From contig JBBHKE010002789.1 of NCBI GenBank assembly GCA_037447655.1, positions 62,001 through 126,000 of the forward strand: a stretch of 64,000 nucleotides of DNA, read 5' to 3'. The translations under genes and the position numbers were made by a program. The notes beneath the pieces were generated by a model. That model ran no database searches. It was given only the letters and a program-made list of their open reading frames with translations, and had not been told where the DNA came from. The DNA is from Zygnema cylindricum (lineage: Eukaryota; Streptophyta; Zygnematophyceae; Zygnematales; Zygnemataceae). Of the stretch, positions 1 through 11,046 are shown piece by piece (within the stretch, counting starts at the first letter, position 1; the number at the start of each line of letters is the position of its first letter).

Positions 1-1055
1 AAGCCCCCACACTTGTTATAGTCACTGAAGGCTGGTTAGGGAGCTAGAGCCATGGATGCTTAGGCTCTCTAGAGAAGACAGGGGTGAAATAGGTAGACTT
101 ACCAAAAGTTTGTTGACGGACCCAGGAATTGATCCTGGTACTTGCCGTTCGTCAATCCGCAATAGCCGTTAGCTCTAGCCGTTAAGTGTAGGACAGATAT
201 TAGGATATATAGGGTTTGATAAATATATAAATCGGTATATGTAGATTAATCCGTTTAACAACTAATAGATACTTAGTACATAGATACAGTTTGATTTAGT
301 ACAAAGTACGGTATGTGGACAGAACGGATACCGCGCATTTGTTTCCCTATCAAAACAAATACTGCGCATTTGTTTCGATAGCGAAACAAATACCGCGCGT
401 CGAATTTCAGTGGCTAGGATTATAGCAGGTTTTGATCAGACAGCCACAATAGGCGCCGCGATCACGGAAAAGGGATTTTTGGCGTTTTACGGTCTTTCCC
501 ACGTCAGATGACACGTGGCGTGATAACATTGGACTACGGGAATTCCGGAGATTACAGGAACTAATCCTGATTTGACACGTGTCGACATTTTGGCCATGTC
601 GTACTTTTGCCGTACATAAAGTACACTGGCACCTGTACTTTTCTCTACGACACAGTAATTTGATTGGTGCCGTACTTCAGTAGATAGAGTTTTAGAGAGG
701 GAATAGGACTTAGAAAATTTTGGGGAGGCAGCTGTCTCTCCCAGAGAGAACTCTGTATAAATGGCAAACTTTGGCCAGCCATAACTATCAATTTACTTGA
801 CCATTTTCATTGATTCTTTTTGCTGCGGACTCAGGGGAGTCCAAGCTACACACGGGTGTAGTCGGTCAAAGTTTTTGTCTGCCAGAGTGGATGCATTTAT
901 AAGGGAAAGTCAAAGTGGGTGTATGTGTCCAAATCTCATATTCTAACTTTGCATTCTATGGTGGAACTGAGCACACAGAAAGTGTTATTTCACAGGGGTG
1001 AATCTATATTGGGATTGTGACTGTCAAGGGGTCAATCATTTGGGTTTATATTAAC
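1..1055 (+). mobile_element. LTR of copia family A, copy A1 (left end cut by window)
   Basis: Direct repeat of 3205-4260, aligning along its whole length; comparison with that copy shows about 80 bases of the LTR lie left of the window. The U3 carries a tRNA-like module, TACGG/GTACA-rich sequence and a TATA box (TATAAAT near 756). The LTR ends in ATTAAC at 1055, followed by one T and then TGGAGTCGGCAC as the possible primer-binding site, which is not the usual initiator-Met PBS. The leader runs to the gag ATG at 1112. Confidence 0.8.
115..190 (-). other. tRNA-like module in LTR A1
   Basis: On the - strand, 122-138 folds as a T-arm with a perfect 5-bp stem CCAGG/CCTGG and a 7-nt loop ATCAATT. 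The box-A-like stretch CTTAACGGCTAGAGC lies at 172-186, upstream of it on that strand. Acceptor and anticodon arms are not convincing, so this is a relic or tRNA-derived promoter module, not a working tRNA gene. Confidence 0.5.
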
Positions 1056-1111
1056 TTGGAGTCGGCACTATCTAGATTAGCTTCTTTTGGATCTGCATAC
1101 TCTGAGGGCCA

Positions 1112-2228
1112 ATGGAGGTCTCAGAGTTTCAGGTTATGGGCCCACCATCTAGGGTGCCTATGTTCGATGGAACAAACTTCACCTATTGGGAGTTTAAAAT
1201 GGCGGGATTGCTTTTTGAGAAACACTTATGGGGAATTGTTTCCGGACAAGTGAGATGTCCGCCACCTGGCTTTGGAGGAGCTTACTATGGAGATTCATTT
1301 GAGGCTGCCCACAATATCAACCGAAGCTCAGATGCAACGGAAGGTGAAGGGAAAAATCTTTCCGTGGATAGGGAAATAGGGGAGAAGGAAAAAGGGACAC
1401 CTATGGTGAGGGGAGCTAGGCTCTCAGCTATGGTACCACATGTAGGGATTAAAACTGAAAAAAATGACACAAAAATATGGGAATACAAAAACACTATAGC
1501 AAAACATCTCATACTTAGATATGTGTCTAAGTCGATAGCTATCACTCTTTTAAGTCTAACCAAAGGTTCAAAGATATGGGAAGCATTAATTCAGATTTAT
1601 AAGAGTTAGACTATTCAGAGGCAGCAATTAGTAAAACAAGAAATAGATGCCTACGTTTATAAAGGCGGTAGCATGATAGAGTTTTGCAATGATATTGTTG
1701 CGTTATACGTTGAGCTTACTATTGCGGGATATGTAGAATCTGAGGAGAGTAAGATTAATACACTACTTATGAAACTCCCAGATGAGTACGAAAACATCAT
1801 TTGTCGTATGCAGGCAATTGATGGCTCCTCATGAACTTGGAGCTTTACTATTGGGATAATTCTTGTGAAGGAAAGCACTTTGGAGCTTCGTAGGGGAAAG
1901 GACAAGGTCAATGCATTTTCAACTGGTGGTGATTGGCGGAAGCGTGATGAGAGGAACGGCGGTGACGAGCGAAAAGCGTGATGAGAGGAACGTTGGTGAC
2001 GAGCGGAAGCGTGATGAGAGAAAGAAAGACAAAGGTAAACCTTATCGGAACTTTGGTGGAAAGAGAGGGAGAGGAAAAGAAAAGGGAGCTTTGAAAAATG
2101 GGGCTTGCTTCTTTTGTAGGGAACCAGGTCATTATATGGAGGAATGTCCTTGTTTGGAAAAACTTAGAAGTTGGAATGTGGATGAGGAGGAAGAAGGGGA
2201 AGAGGAGAAGAGGATGAAGATAATTTAG
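1112..2228 (+). pseudogene. copia gag, family A copy A1, broken
   Basis: Encodes the capsid-like Gag of a Ty1/copia element. It begins MEVSEFQVMGPPSRVPMFDG at 1112, 57 bases after the LTR end. A stop follows IYKS at 1609, another follows the MDGSS-type stretch (near 1834), and a one-base insertion inside a 30-bp coding repeat (about 1970) shifts the frame. The last part (from 1911) reads to a CCHC zinc knuckle CFFCREPGHYMEEC (C-X2-C-X4-H-X4-C) near 2108-2149. The inverted copy at 4352-5467 is better preserved and shows the parent frame. Confidence 0.85.
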
Positions 2229-2248
2229 AGCTTCTCCGGATTAGTATT

Positions 2249-3136
2249 ATGGGGAAGAAAGAAAAGCACACAGTAATTGCACGAAGGCAACAGTGTGCTT
2301 TTGGAGGTATAAGGGAAGTAAAGAGAGAGGAGGTACTTGAGGATGTCGAGGAGTGTAGAGTGTATGACTTAGAAATGAGAAAGTCAGTTCTAGGATCCAT
2401 AAGTGAAAACAGGAAAGATAAAATAAATCAGGATAATTTTATAGATAATAGGGAACCAGAAAACTGGTCGGAAAAGGAGACTTCAACGGATTCCGAGGAA
2501 AGGGGAGAAGTGAAACTCGAAGAGGTTTCAAAGGATAGGGGAGAAGAGAAATATTTGATTAAAGGTTTAGGGGGGAAGAAATATTTATTGGGAATTAAAT
2601 TAGAAAGTAATAGTGGAAAGAATTCCATGGGAGAGAGTGAGGGAAATTCAAAAAATGGGGTAATTATCATGGATAAAAATATGAGTAGGAAAGATGTAGA
2701 TCTTATGAGGAACTTAGTGGGGACTAGTGTTTTTTGGGAATATTTTGGGGTGGATGGATTTGACATCACTACTTGGTGTGACGTCACTTGTGAAGATGTG
2801 CCTGTAAAAGGGTTAGCATCTGGGTGTATATTGCAGATTGGAAATGGGGCTGGCTGTTTGGATCGCAAGAGGGAAATTGGTTTGTGTGTGGATGAAAGAG
2901 TGATGAAGTGGATAAAATCTTTGCTCGGATTTATGAAAAATGGGATGTTAAATAAAATATGTGATGCAATTATCATTTTAGTTCATTTAATGCACTCTAT
3001 TAAATACTTAAGTTTTATGAAAGGAAAAGGAAAAAGGAAAAAGAAAAGAAAAAAAAAAAAGAGGGGGTGTTTGTTTACTTGTTTGTGGAAGTTGAAAGAA
3101 AATAGACTAGAAAATAAGGGGAGTGTTAATATTTGA
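2249..3136 (+). CDS. 295-codon ORF: gag/protease edge fused to degenerate RT-RNase H remnant
   Basis: This open frame starts with a segment seen elsewhere just before copia protease (QQCAFGGI), but no protease Asp motif follows. Later parts resemble the end of copia pol in order: KYLLGIKLE (RT, compare YILGIQMER at 11.1 kb), GVIIMDKNMSRKDVDLM (RT-RNase H connection), and TWCDVTCEDVPVKGLASG (an RNase H WSDADYAGD-like block). It ends in a lysine-rich stretch and runs into the 3' LTR over a purine-rich PPT (AAAATAAGGGGAG). Integrase and most of RT are absent. I read it as an internally deleted, non-autonomous pol remnant that stays open; whether it is translated is unknown. Confidence 0.55.
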   Translation: MGKKEKHTVIARRQQCAFGGIREVKREEVLEDVEECRVYDLEMRKSVLGSISENRKDKINQDNFIDNREPENWSEKETSTDSEERGEVKLEEVSKDRGEEKYLIKGLGGKKYLLGIKLESNSGKNSMGESEGNSKNGVIIMDKNMSRKDVDLMRNLVGTSVFWEYFGVDGFDITTWCDVTCEDVPVKGLASGCILQIGNGAGCLDRKREIGLCVDERVMKWIKSLLGFMKNGMLNKICDAIIILVHLMHSIKYLSFMKGKGKRKKKRKKKKRGCLFTCLWKLKENRLENKGSVNI

Positions 3137-4260
3137 GTATTTTCTAGGTCTGTATTAGGATAGAAAAAGAGATGAGGCGGTCTGCCTCTAACTCCCCTAT
3201 CCAAGCCCCTACACTTGTTGTAGTCAGTGAAGGCTGGATAGGGAGCTAGAGCCATGGCTGCCTAGGCTCTCTAGAGAAGACAAGGGGTGAAATAGGTAGA
3301 CTAACCAAAAGTTAGTTGACGGACCCAGGAAATGATCCTGGTACTTGCCGTCCTTCAATCCGCATTAGCCATTAGCTCTAGCCGTTAAGTCTAGGACAGA
3401 TATTACGATATATATAGGGTTTGATAAATATATAAATCGTCATATGTAGATTAATCCGTTTAACATCTAATAGATAATTAGTACATAGATACAGTTTGAT
3501 TTAGTACGAAGTACAGTATGTGGACAGAACGAATACCGCGCATTTGTTTCGCTATCAAAACAAATACCGCGCATTTGTTTCGATAGCGAAACAAATACCG
3601 CGTGTCGAATTTCAGCAGCTAGGATTATAGCCGGTTTTGATCGGACGGCCACAATAGGCGCCGCTATCACGGAAAAGGCATTTTTGGCGTTTTACAGTCT
3701 TTGCCACGTCAGATGACACGTGGCGTGATAACATTGGACTACGGGAAATCCGGAGATTACAGGAACTAATCCTGATTTGACACGTGTCGACATTTTGGCC
3801 ATGTCGTACAATGGCCGTACAAAAAGTACACCGGCACCTGTACTTTTCTGTACGACACAGTAATTTGATTGGTGCCGTACTTCAGTAGATAGAGTTTTAG
3901 AGAGGGAATAGGACTTAGAAAATTTTGGGTAGGCAACTGCCTCTCCCAGAGAGCACTCTGTATAAATGGCAAACTTTGGCCAGCCATAACTATCAATTTA
4001 CTTGACCATTTTCAGTGATTCTTTTTGCTCCGGACTCACGGGAGTCCAGGCTACACACGGGTGTAGTCGGTCAGAGTTTTTGTCTGCCAGGGTGGCTGAA
4101 TTTATAAGGGAAAGTCAAAGTGGATGAATGTGTCCAAATCTCATATTCTAACTTTGCATTCTGTGGTGGAACTGAGCACACAGAAAGTGTTATTTCACAG
4201 GGGTGAATCTATATTGGGATTGTGACTGTCAACAGGTTAGTCATTTGGGTTTATATTAAC
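3124..4260 (+). mobile_element. LTR of copia family A, copy A2 (complete, about 1.14 kb)
   Basis: Starts TGTTAATATT straight after a polypurine tract and ends ATATTAAC, so the ends are near-inverted repeats. It aligns with A1 and, inverted, with 5524-6628. The TATA box (TATAAAT) is near 3959. It acts as the 3' LTR of the A1 element and is followed by a second leader at 4261-4336. Confidence 0.85.
3317..3393 (-). other. tRNA-like module in LTR A2
   Basis: On the - strand the T-arm-like hairpin at 3325-3341 has stem CCAGG/CCTGG and a 7-nt loop ATCATTT. A box-A-like CTTAACGGCTAGAGC lies at 3375-3389. It sits in the same place as in A1. Confidence 0.5.
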
Positions 4261-4336
4261 TTGGAGTCGGCACTATCTAGATTAGCTTCTTTTGGATCTG
4301 CATACTCTGAGGGCCAATGGAGGTCTCAGAGTTTCA
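4261..4336 (+). other. family A leader, cut at an inverted junction
   Basis: Repeats the A1 leader (TTGGAGTCGGCACTATC onward) up to the first gag codons ATGGAGGTCTCAGAGTTTCA, then abruptly becomes the reverse complement of the 3' part of family A gag at about 4337. The break point is visible by comparing 1112-1135 with 4316-4345. Confidence 0.8.
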
Positions 4337-4351
4337 TTTCTCCTCTTCCCT

Positions 4352-5467
4352 TTAGTCCTCCTCATCCACATTCCAACTTCTAAGTTTTTCCAAACAAGGG
4401 CATTCCTCCATGTAATGACCCGGTTCCCTACAAAAGAAGCAAACCCCTTTTTTCAAAGCTCCCTTTTCTTTTCCTCTCCCTCTCTTTCCACCAAAGTTTC
4501 GATAAGGTTTACCTTTGTATTTCTTCCTCTCATCACGCTTGCGCTCGTCACCACCGTTCCTCTCATCACGCTTTCGCTCGTCACCACCGTTCCTCTCATC
4601 ACGCTTCCGCTCGTCACTTCCGTTCCTCTCATCACGCTTCCGCCAATCACCACCAGCTGAAAATGCATTGACCCTGTCCCTTCCCCTATGAAGCTCCAAA
4701 GTGCTTTCCCTCACAAGAATTATCCCCATGGTAAAGCTCGAAGTCCATGAGGAGCCATCCATTGCTTGCATACGACAAATGATGTTTTCGTACTCATCTG
4801 GGAGTTTCATCAATAGTGTATTAATCTTCCTCTCCTCAGATTCTACATATCCCGCACTAGTAAGCTCAACATACACCGCAGCAATATCATTGCAAAACTT
4901 TATCATGCTACCGCCTTTATAAACATAGGCATCTATTTCTTGGTTTACTAATTGCTGCCTCATAATAGTCTTACTCTTATAAATCTGACTTAGTGCTTCC
5001 CATATCTCTGAAGACTTCATTAAGTTTATAAGAGTGATAGCTATAGACTTAGACACGTTTCTAAGTAAGAGATGCTTTGCTATAGTGTTTTTGTGTTCCC
5101 ATATTTTTTTGTCATTTTCTTCAGTTTTAATCCCTACAAATGGAACCATAGTCGAGAGCTTAGCTCCCCTCACCATCGGTGTTCCTTTTCCCTTCTCCTA
5201 TTTTTCCCCATCCACGGAACGGTTTTTCCCTTCACCTTCCGTTGTATCTGAACTCTGGTTGATATTTTGGACAGCCTCAGATGATTCTCCATAGTAAACT
5301 CCTCTAAAGCCATGTGGTGGACATCTCACTTGTCCCGAAACAATTCCCTATAAGTGCTTCTCGAAAAGCAATCCCTCCATAGTAAACTCCCAATAAGTGA
5401 AGTTTGTTCCATCGAACATAGGCACCCTAGATGGTGGGCCCATAACCTTAAACTCTAAGACCTTCAT
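4352..5467 (-). pseudogene. copia gag, family A copy A3, inverted, nearly intact
   Basis: The - strand gag starts at the ATG at 5467 (MKVLEFKVMGPPSRVPMFDG). It has a stop in the N-terminal part (FEKHL*GIVSG) and another before GKGTPMVRG, then an open run of 274 codons (5176-4352). This run ends with a KRDERNGGDE-type 10-residue repeat (four units, 30-bp DNA repeat at about 4530-4650), a basic linker and a CCHC knuckle CFFCREPGHYMEEC. It is truncated just after the knuckle where it meets the + strand leader, so no pol follows. Confidence 0.85.
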
Positions 5468-5523
5468 TGGCCCTCAGAGTAAGCAGATCCAAAAGAAGCT
5501 TATCTAGATAGTGCTGACTCCAA

Positions 5524-6628
5524 GTTGATATAAACCGAAATGAATGACCCCTTGACAATCAAAACCCAAATATAGATTCACCCCTGTGAAATAACACTTT
5601 CTGTGTGGTCAGTTTCACCACAGAATGCAAAGTTAGAATATGAGATTTGGACACATTCACCCACTTTGAATTTCCCTTAGAAATACCGCCACCCTGGCAG
5701 ACAAAAACTCTAACCGACTACACCCCTGTGTAGCCTCGAATCCCTTGAGTCCGCAGCAAAAAGAATCACTGAAAATGGTCAAGTAAATTGATAGTTATGG
5801 CTGCCCAAAGTTAGCCATTTATACAAGATGCTCTCTGGGAGAGGCGACTAGCTACTCAAAATATTCTAAGTCCTATTCTCACTCTAAGACCCTACCTACT
5901 AACGTACGGCACCAATCACATCACAGTACCGTACAGATAAGTACAGGTGCCAGTGTACTTTCTGTACGACAATCGTACGATATGGCTGAAATGTCAACAC
6001 ATGTCATATATCTATTTGTTCCCGTAATCTCCGGTGTCGCCGCAATCCAATGTTGACGTGCCATGTGTCATCCTATATGGCGATGACCGCAATCCGCCAA
6101 AAGTACATATCCCGCGATCACGGCGCCTATCGTGGCCGTCCGATCAAATCCAGCTATATTGCTAGCCGTTGAAAATAGACGCGCGGTATTTGTTTCGCGG
6201 TTGAACCAAATGCGCGGTATCCGTTTCAATAAATAAATCTGTACTCCGTACTATCCATAACTTTATCTATGCAATACGTATATATTTCCAGTTAAATGAA
6301 CTAGTCTATGTGTAACTATATAAATAATTATCAAACCCCATACCTAGTAATACCAGCTCTAGTCTAAATGGATAAAGTCATCGGCTAACGGCGAATTGAC
6401 GGACGATAGGTACCATGATCAATTCCTAGGTCCGTCAAATACCTTTTGGTAAGTCTTACTAATTTACCCCATGTCTTCTCTGGAGAGCTTAGGCAGTCAT
6501 GGCTCAAGCTCCCTCTCAACCTTCAGTGACTACAACAACTGTGGGGGCTTGGAGAGGGGAGTTAGAGGCAGACTGCCTCTGCCTTTTTCTATCCTATTAC
6601 AGACCTAGAAAATACACAAATAGCAACA
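5524..6628 (-). mobile_element. LTR of copia family A, copy A3 (inverted)
   Basis: Reverse complement of LTR A2 with clear divergence. On the - strand it starts TGTTGC at 6628, after a purine-rich stretch, and ends ATCAAC at 5524, followed by TTGGAGTC. It serves both as the 5' LTR of the inverted gag at 4352-5467 and as the 3' LTR of the family B-like internal region to its right. Confidence 0.82.
6362..6438 (+). other. tRNA-like module in LTR A3
   Basis: Box-A-like CTAAATGGATAAAGTC at 6364-6379 is the closest of the A copies to a tRNA D-arm (AATGGATAAGG type). The T-arm region at 6411-6430 keeps the loop ATCAATT, but its stem has decayed. Confidence 0.45.
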
Positions 6629-6639
6629 TAATCTTTTTG

Positions 6640-8369
6640 CTGTTTTTTTGTCCTCCCTCAACGTCCGAAGCTGGAATGGAGGGAAGTCTCAAATTCCTCC
6701 TCACTATCTCATAAGCTCTTCTATCCATGGAAGCCGGTTTCGGCTCCTCGTCCTCTGTCTCGTCGAAGTGTATAGAGATATAAAGAGATTCCGGTATATC
6801 TCCTCCACCTTCGATCTCTCTTAAATTTGCAATCAAGTTTTCACTCATGTCCCTTCCAAGAAGATCCGAGTCTTCCTCATTCTCGGATTCAAAACTGATA
6901 TATATTTTCTTGGTGTATTTGAAGGGATCAAATGATTCCCTTCATCCATAACAACTAGGTGCTTTACCATAATAATATTTTATTTGGCTAAGTCACAGAC
7001 TCAATATCCTTTAACATCCTCATCATATTCCACAAAATATCTTGGTTTCCCTTTAGCATCTAGTTTCCAATATTTTTATTGGTGTGAAGACTGTACACTT
7101 GACTACCGAATACTTTCAGGTGAGAAATATTTGGTTTCCTTGTGACCCACCTCTCATAAGGTGTTATTCTTTTTACGAGCGTAGTAAGAACTTTATTCTT
7201 AATGTAGTGTTACTGTTCATGGTTTCTGCCCAAAACCTTTTTCCTATCTTCTTGTCAGCCAACAAACTCCGTATACTATCTTTTGGAATTCGGTTCAACC
7301 TTTCAGTTTCCCCATTGTGTTCTGGGTTTTTCGGTACAGTTATCTTATGTTGAACTCCCTCATCCCTCAAGTATTCCTCAAACTGGTTAGAGTTACATTC
7401 TCTCCCATTATCACTTTTAATTCCCTTGATGGGAGTTTAGTGTAATTTCTCACTCTAAGCTTTATATTTTGAAGTAAGTTGGTGTTTCAAACTTTGTTTC
7501 TACAAAGTAGACTCTATATTACCTGGACCAGTCATCACTTATTGTAAACATAAACTTCTTCCCTCCAACCGAATGTACTTTTGTCGGTCCCAAGATATGT
7601 GTGTGGAACAGATCTAGTACTTTCTCACCTCTATATGTGGCAGTTTTGGGAAAGGGAAGTCGGTGAGCCCTACCTTGGGCACAACCACTACAATCATTCA
7701 TCATTTCATTATCCCCAAACTTAATGCACTCTATTACACCAAGGTTTTTAATTTCCCTCGGCTTATTAAAATGCACATGCCCCAACCTCTTATGCCAAAT
7801 CATCAAGTTTGGGACACCAATAGTAAACTATAATTTTCATTATTTAAGCCCAAAGATTCTTGTTACCCTTCCCATGTTAGTTGTAAAGACTCCTTCTAGT
7901 GAAGGTATCAACCCCTATCATCTAACAGAGTTAAAGACAAGATCATCACTAGGGAATGTAGAGTACATCAGAAAGGGTATAGAAGTCTCCCTTCACTACA
8001 CTGCATCTACCAAACCCACTAGTTCTGTAGTTAGTACTCTCCCATCCCCATACTCTATCTCTACAGTGGGGATATTTCTTAGTATGGTAAAAAGGTGTTT
8101 ATCACGACACATATGTATAGATGCACTTGAATCGATGATCTATCCTTCCTGTGGAGCTTCCCGTATGGCTCCAAGAGCACACTTGTGTTTCCGATGGATC
8201 TCTTTCTCCTCCAAATTCTTGTCAAGAATAAGCTCCCTATCCTCCTCTTGAAAGGACTTGTCCTTCTTGGTTTCTATTTTCGCTTGTGTGACCACAAGTG
8301 CCTTCTTCTTCTCTCTGAAAAACCTCCACCACGGTTCTCTTGGAGTCTCATCTCTGACTGCTTGGTACA
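6640..8369 (-). pseudogene. copia protease-integrase remnant, family B copy B1; RT and RNase H missing
   Basis: On the - strand, from right to left: an acidic linker after gag (KEEKEIHRKHKCALGAIRE), a decayed protease region, then the pre-integrase zinc-binding block and integrase start (MIWHKRLGHVHFNK ... CSGCAQG, 7806-7519). These are followed by a later integrase block (VPKNPEHNGETERLNR, 7370-7173) and a pol linker (RRAYEIVRRNLRLP...VEGGQKNSKK, up to 6640). The RT and RNase H that should follow are absent, and the linker runs directly into a PPT-like tract and LTR A3. Several stops and frameshifts. Confidence 0.8.
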
Positions 8370-9312
8370 ATCCGCTGTAAAGTGTCTCGGCTTCTTGCAG
8401 AAATGAGAAAGACCCTTTGGGGGCCTCAGTCCTCCAGATTAATCTTTCACTCCTTTGAAGTTGTTGTATGACTTCTTCGAATCCTTCCCCCACCGATCTA
8501 TTTTGGCAGCTAGAGCTTCAATGCTCTTTCCACCTCTCCAAATCTCAATAATGTTTTTTTGCACAAGTATCATTCGGACCACTATATTCCACTTCCACGA
8601 ACTATCATCCATTTCCTGAACTCGGTACACTAAGTTCTCATACTCATCAGGCACCTTCATGATGTGGCTGAAGACGTTCATCTTTATTGTACCTGTCCAC
8701 CCGGCATTTTCCATCTCCATAAATAAACAAAAGATATCATTACACTTATCCAACATTTTTCCCCCTTTGTAAGTGTAATCCCCTAGCATTTGGTCGGCCA
8801 ACTGGAGCTCTTGAATAGTACCAGCTTTATAGATCTTCACTAAAGTCACCCACAACTCCTCGGCCTTAAGAATATGAAAATGAGAGGTTGCCAAAGCTTG
8901 AGTGAGGTGCCTCAGAATGAAATGCCTGGCAACCATGTTTGTGTATTCCCACGTTTAAATATCAATTTCCTCTAACTTCACGCCCACCACACCGGGTGTT
9001 GGGGCGATGGGAGTGAGCGGTGTCTCCTTCATTTTCCCTTTTTCAGACACACTGTTGTCCTCGTCGTCTACCTCCTTTGTTGCCGTCCTCTACCTCCTCT
9101 GTTGGGGCAATTGCTGCTGCAGAAAACCTCACCCCACTAAACCATGGTGAAATTCCTTCAGATGGACGTTTCACTTGTCCACTAATAAAACCCCAGTATC
9201 TTTTTTCACACAAATCCCTTACCATCATGGCTTCCCAATAAATGAACCCAAATCCGTTGAATATTGGCACCCTAAAGTGTGGGCCCATAACCGGCAATTC
9301 TGCGTCCACCAT
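8370..9312 (-). pseudogene. copia gag, family B copy B1
   Basis: Starts MVDAELPVMGPHFRVPIFNG at 9312. The central part (8936-8439) reads MVARHFILRHLTQ, then YTYKGGKMLDKCND and WKWNIVVRMILVQKN. The knuckle reads SHFCKKPRHFTADC, with the first Cys changed to Ser, and lies out of frame with the upstream part. Nearly the same sequence recurs at 15.07-16.02 kb (copy B2). Confidence 0.82.
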
Positions 9313-9376
9313 TGGACTATAGAATTTAGGAAGCCTCTAGATATTTTTTGACAAACCTTTTTTGAACTAGTACCAT

Positions 9377-10273
9377 TGTTACCCAAGCAGGCAAATACTC
9401 GTGTGCAGTTTGGACTCCCCTGAGCCCACGGCAAAAATAATCATTAAAAAGGCCCAATTAGGCGATTAGTTATGAAATGGCATAATGGCAATATATATAC
9501 AAGCTTGCTAGGAGAGAGGCGGCTACCTCCGCAATCCTCTAAGTCTTAAACCCCTCTCACAACCCCTATCTAGTGATGTACGAACCAATCAGAAGATTGT
9601 ACAGTCTAAAAAGGTACTATGGGCGATGTCCTTTCTGAACGACCTGTGTACGATAAGGCCATAGAGTGGACATCTGTTTTCTTTGGACTTGTTCTCATAC
9701 TTCTCGGGATTCTTGCTTCCCAATGTTATCTTGCCACGTGGCATCAGATCATGTTACGGCCAAAAACCGCCAAAGCGGCCATTGCGTGATCTCGGCGATG
9801 ATGCGTGCCGTCGGAATAAACCGGCTTGGAATACTAGCCGTTGAAAACAAATGTCCGGTACATATGTTTCATACGAATTCACGTTCGCACTATAATGTAA
9901 CTCGTTTCCATGTTTCTCATCAGTATTTCTGTTAATCGGGTTAATGAACCTATATCTCGTTAAATAGTAATCAAATCTTATATACTCTAACGAACTCTTA
10001 CGACAGACCGGGTAAAGTTGACAGCTACTCCTCGCTCTGTCCGTTGGAGGTTCGAGTAGTGCCGAACTCACCTTTTGTTAAGAGTGACTTATATCACTCC
10101 TTAGTCGTGCCTATGGAGCTGAGGCAGCCATAGCTCCATCTCCATCTCTCTCTCCTTAAGTGACTACAACAAGGATGGGGGCAAAAGAGAGGAGGTGGAG
10201 GCAGGCTGCCTATGCTCTTCAATTTAGCTTATTAGAACCTTGAAAATACCCTCTAAATCTGTTGATTTTAACA
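9377..10273 (-). mobile_element. LTR of copia family B, copy B1 (897 bp)
   Basis: On the - strand it starts TGTTAAAATC at 10273 and ends TAACA at 9377, giving TGTTA/TAACA terminal repeats. After a one-base spacer comes TGGTACTAG (9375-9367), a plausible PBS related to the Met-type TGGTA start. It is nearly identical to 16078-16973. The U3 contains a tRNA-like module and GCCATGG/GTGACTACAAC motifs shared with family A. Confidence 0.85.
10000..10066 (+). other. tRNA-like module in LTR B1
   Basis: Carries a box-B-like GGTTCGAGT at 10049-10057 and a box-A-like stretch ACCGGGTAAAGT around 10007-10018, in the same U3 position as the modules of family A. Confidence 0.4.
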
Positions 10274-10634
10274 CTGTATAGCCATGGTGGGGAGGTATGT
10301 CAAACTTAGACTTGTCGTGATGCTTTTCGGAGATTCCGCTTTCCCCTAATGCCGCGCCACATGTTATCCGGCGACGTATCATCCATAACCCGCCAAAATG
10401 GCCATTTTGTGATGTCATCTTAAATGACAGCCGTGCGATCTAAACTGATGTTTTAACGTCTGCCGTTTAAATAAATGTCCGATCAAGTTGTTTAGTGCGA
10501 CACCGTCGTGCATACAAAATTCACATTGTTTCTATATGAGATTTCACGTAAATCTAGTTAATCGCTTTAGTATGCATGTTTATTTTTAAGTAGCTATCGA
10601 ACACTGTATATCCTAGCACATGTCGTAGACTATA

Positions 10635-10695
10635 GGACCACGCTGTCGGCTATTCCGGCAAACCATAGGGGCCAGGATCAAATCCTAGCTGGTCC
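10635..10695 (+). other. tRNA-like module in LTR B' copy 1
   Basis: GGACCA (10635-10640) can pair with TGGTCC (10690-10695) like an acceptor stem, enclosing a hairpin with the T-loop-like ATCAAAT (CAGGATCAAATCCTA). Confidence 0.4.
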
Positions 10696-10762
10696 GTATC
10701 TTTTTGGTACAGTCTACTCAGACTTGTCCTATATCCTCTTTTGCTTCTTAAGCAACCATGGA

Positions 10763-10763
<1 letters not shown>

Positions 10764-10836
<73 letters not shown>
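10764..10836. repeat. (TC)n microsatellite
   Basis: Nearly pure TC dinucleotide run just after CCATGGATC, ending at the N gap. The same repeat occupies the same LTR position in the second copy (17466-17590). Confidence 0.95.
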
Positions 10837-10846
10837 NNNNNNNNNN
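10837..10846. other. assembly gap (10 N)
   Basis: Ten N directly after the TC run. The true length is unknown and the sequence on either side need not be adjacent. Confidence 0.98.
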
Positions 10847-11046
10847 CACTCCTGAGTGATCGTATTATCTGACAGTTATTCTATCTCAAGATTTTATGGA
10901 AAAAGTTGTTGATACAGACCAAACCACGTCAAGTATTTTATATAGTCTGAAGGGTGCTGGACAGAATTTCAATATTTGAAGTTTTTCCAGAGAGAAGATT
11001 CGAGTAATGAAGTAGTTTTTACTAATGTGGAGGAAGATGTGAGGAT

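Larger units (their letters stand above)
10274..10836 (-). mobile_element. LTR fragment of family B' (copy 1), U3 only
   Basis: Contains the U3 features of these LTRs in the same order as LTR B (CCGCCAAAATGGCCATT, a tRNA-like module, AGCAACCATGG) but diverged. It is cut at 10273/10274 by LTR B1 and at the other end by the (TC)n tract and the assembly gap. The intact counterpart is 16974-17709. Confidence 0.7.

Noticed and set aside
1056-1072. Initiator-Met primer-binding site after LTR A
   Set aside because: The sequence is TGGAGTCGGCAC, not TGGTATCAGAGC, in all three A copies. The PBS identity is left open.
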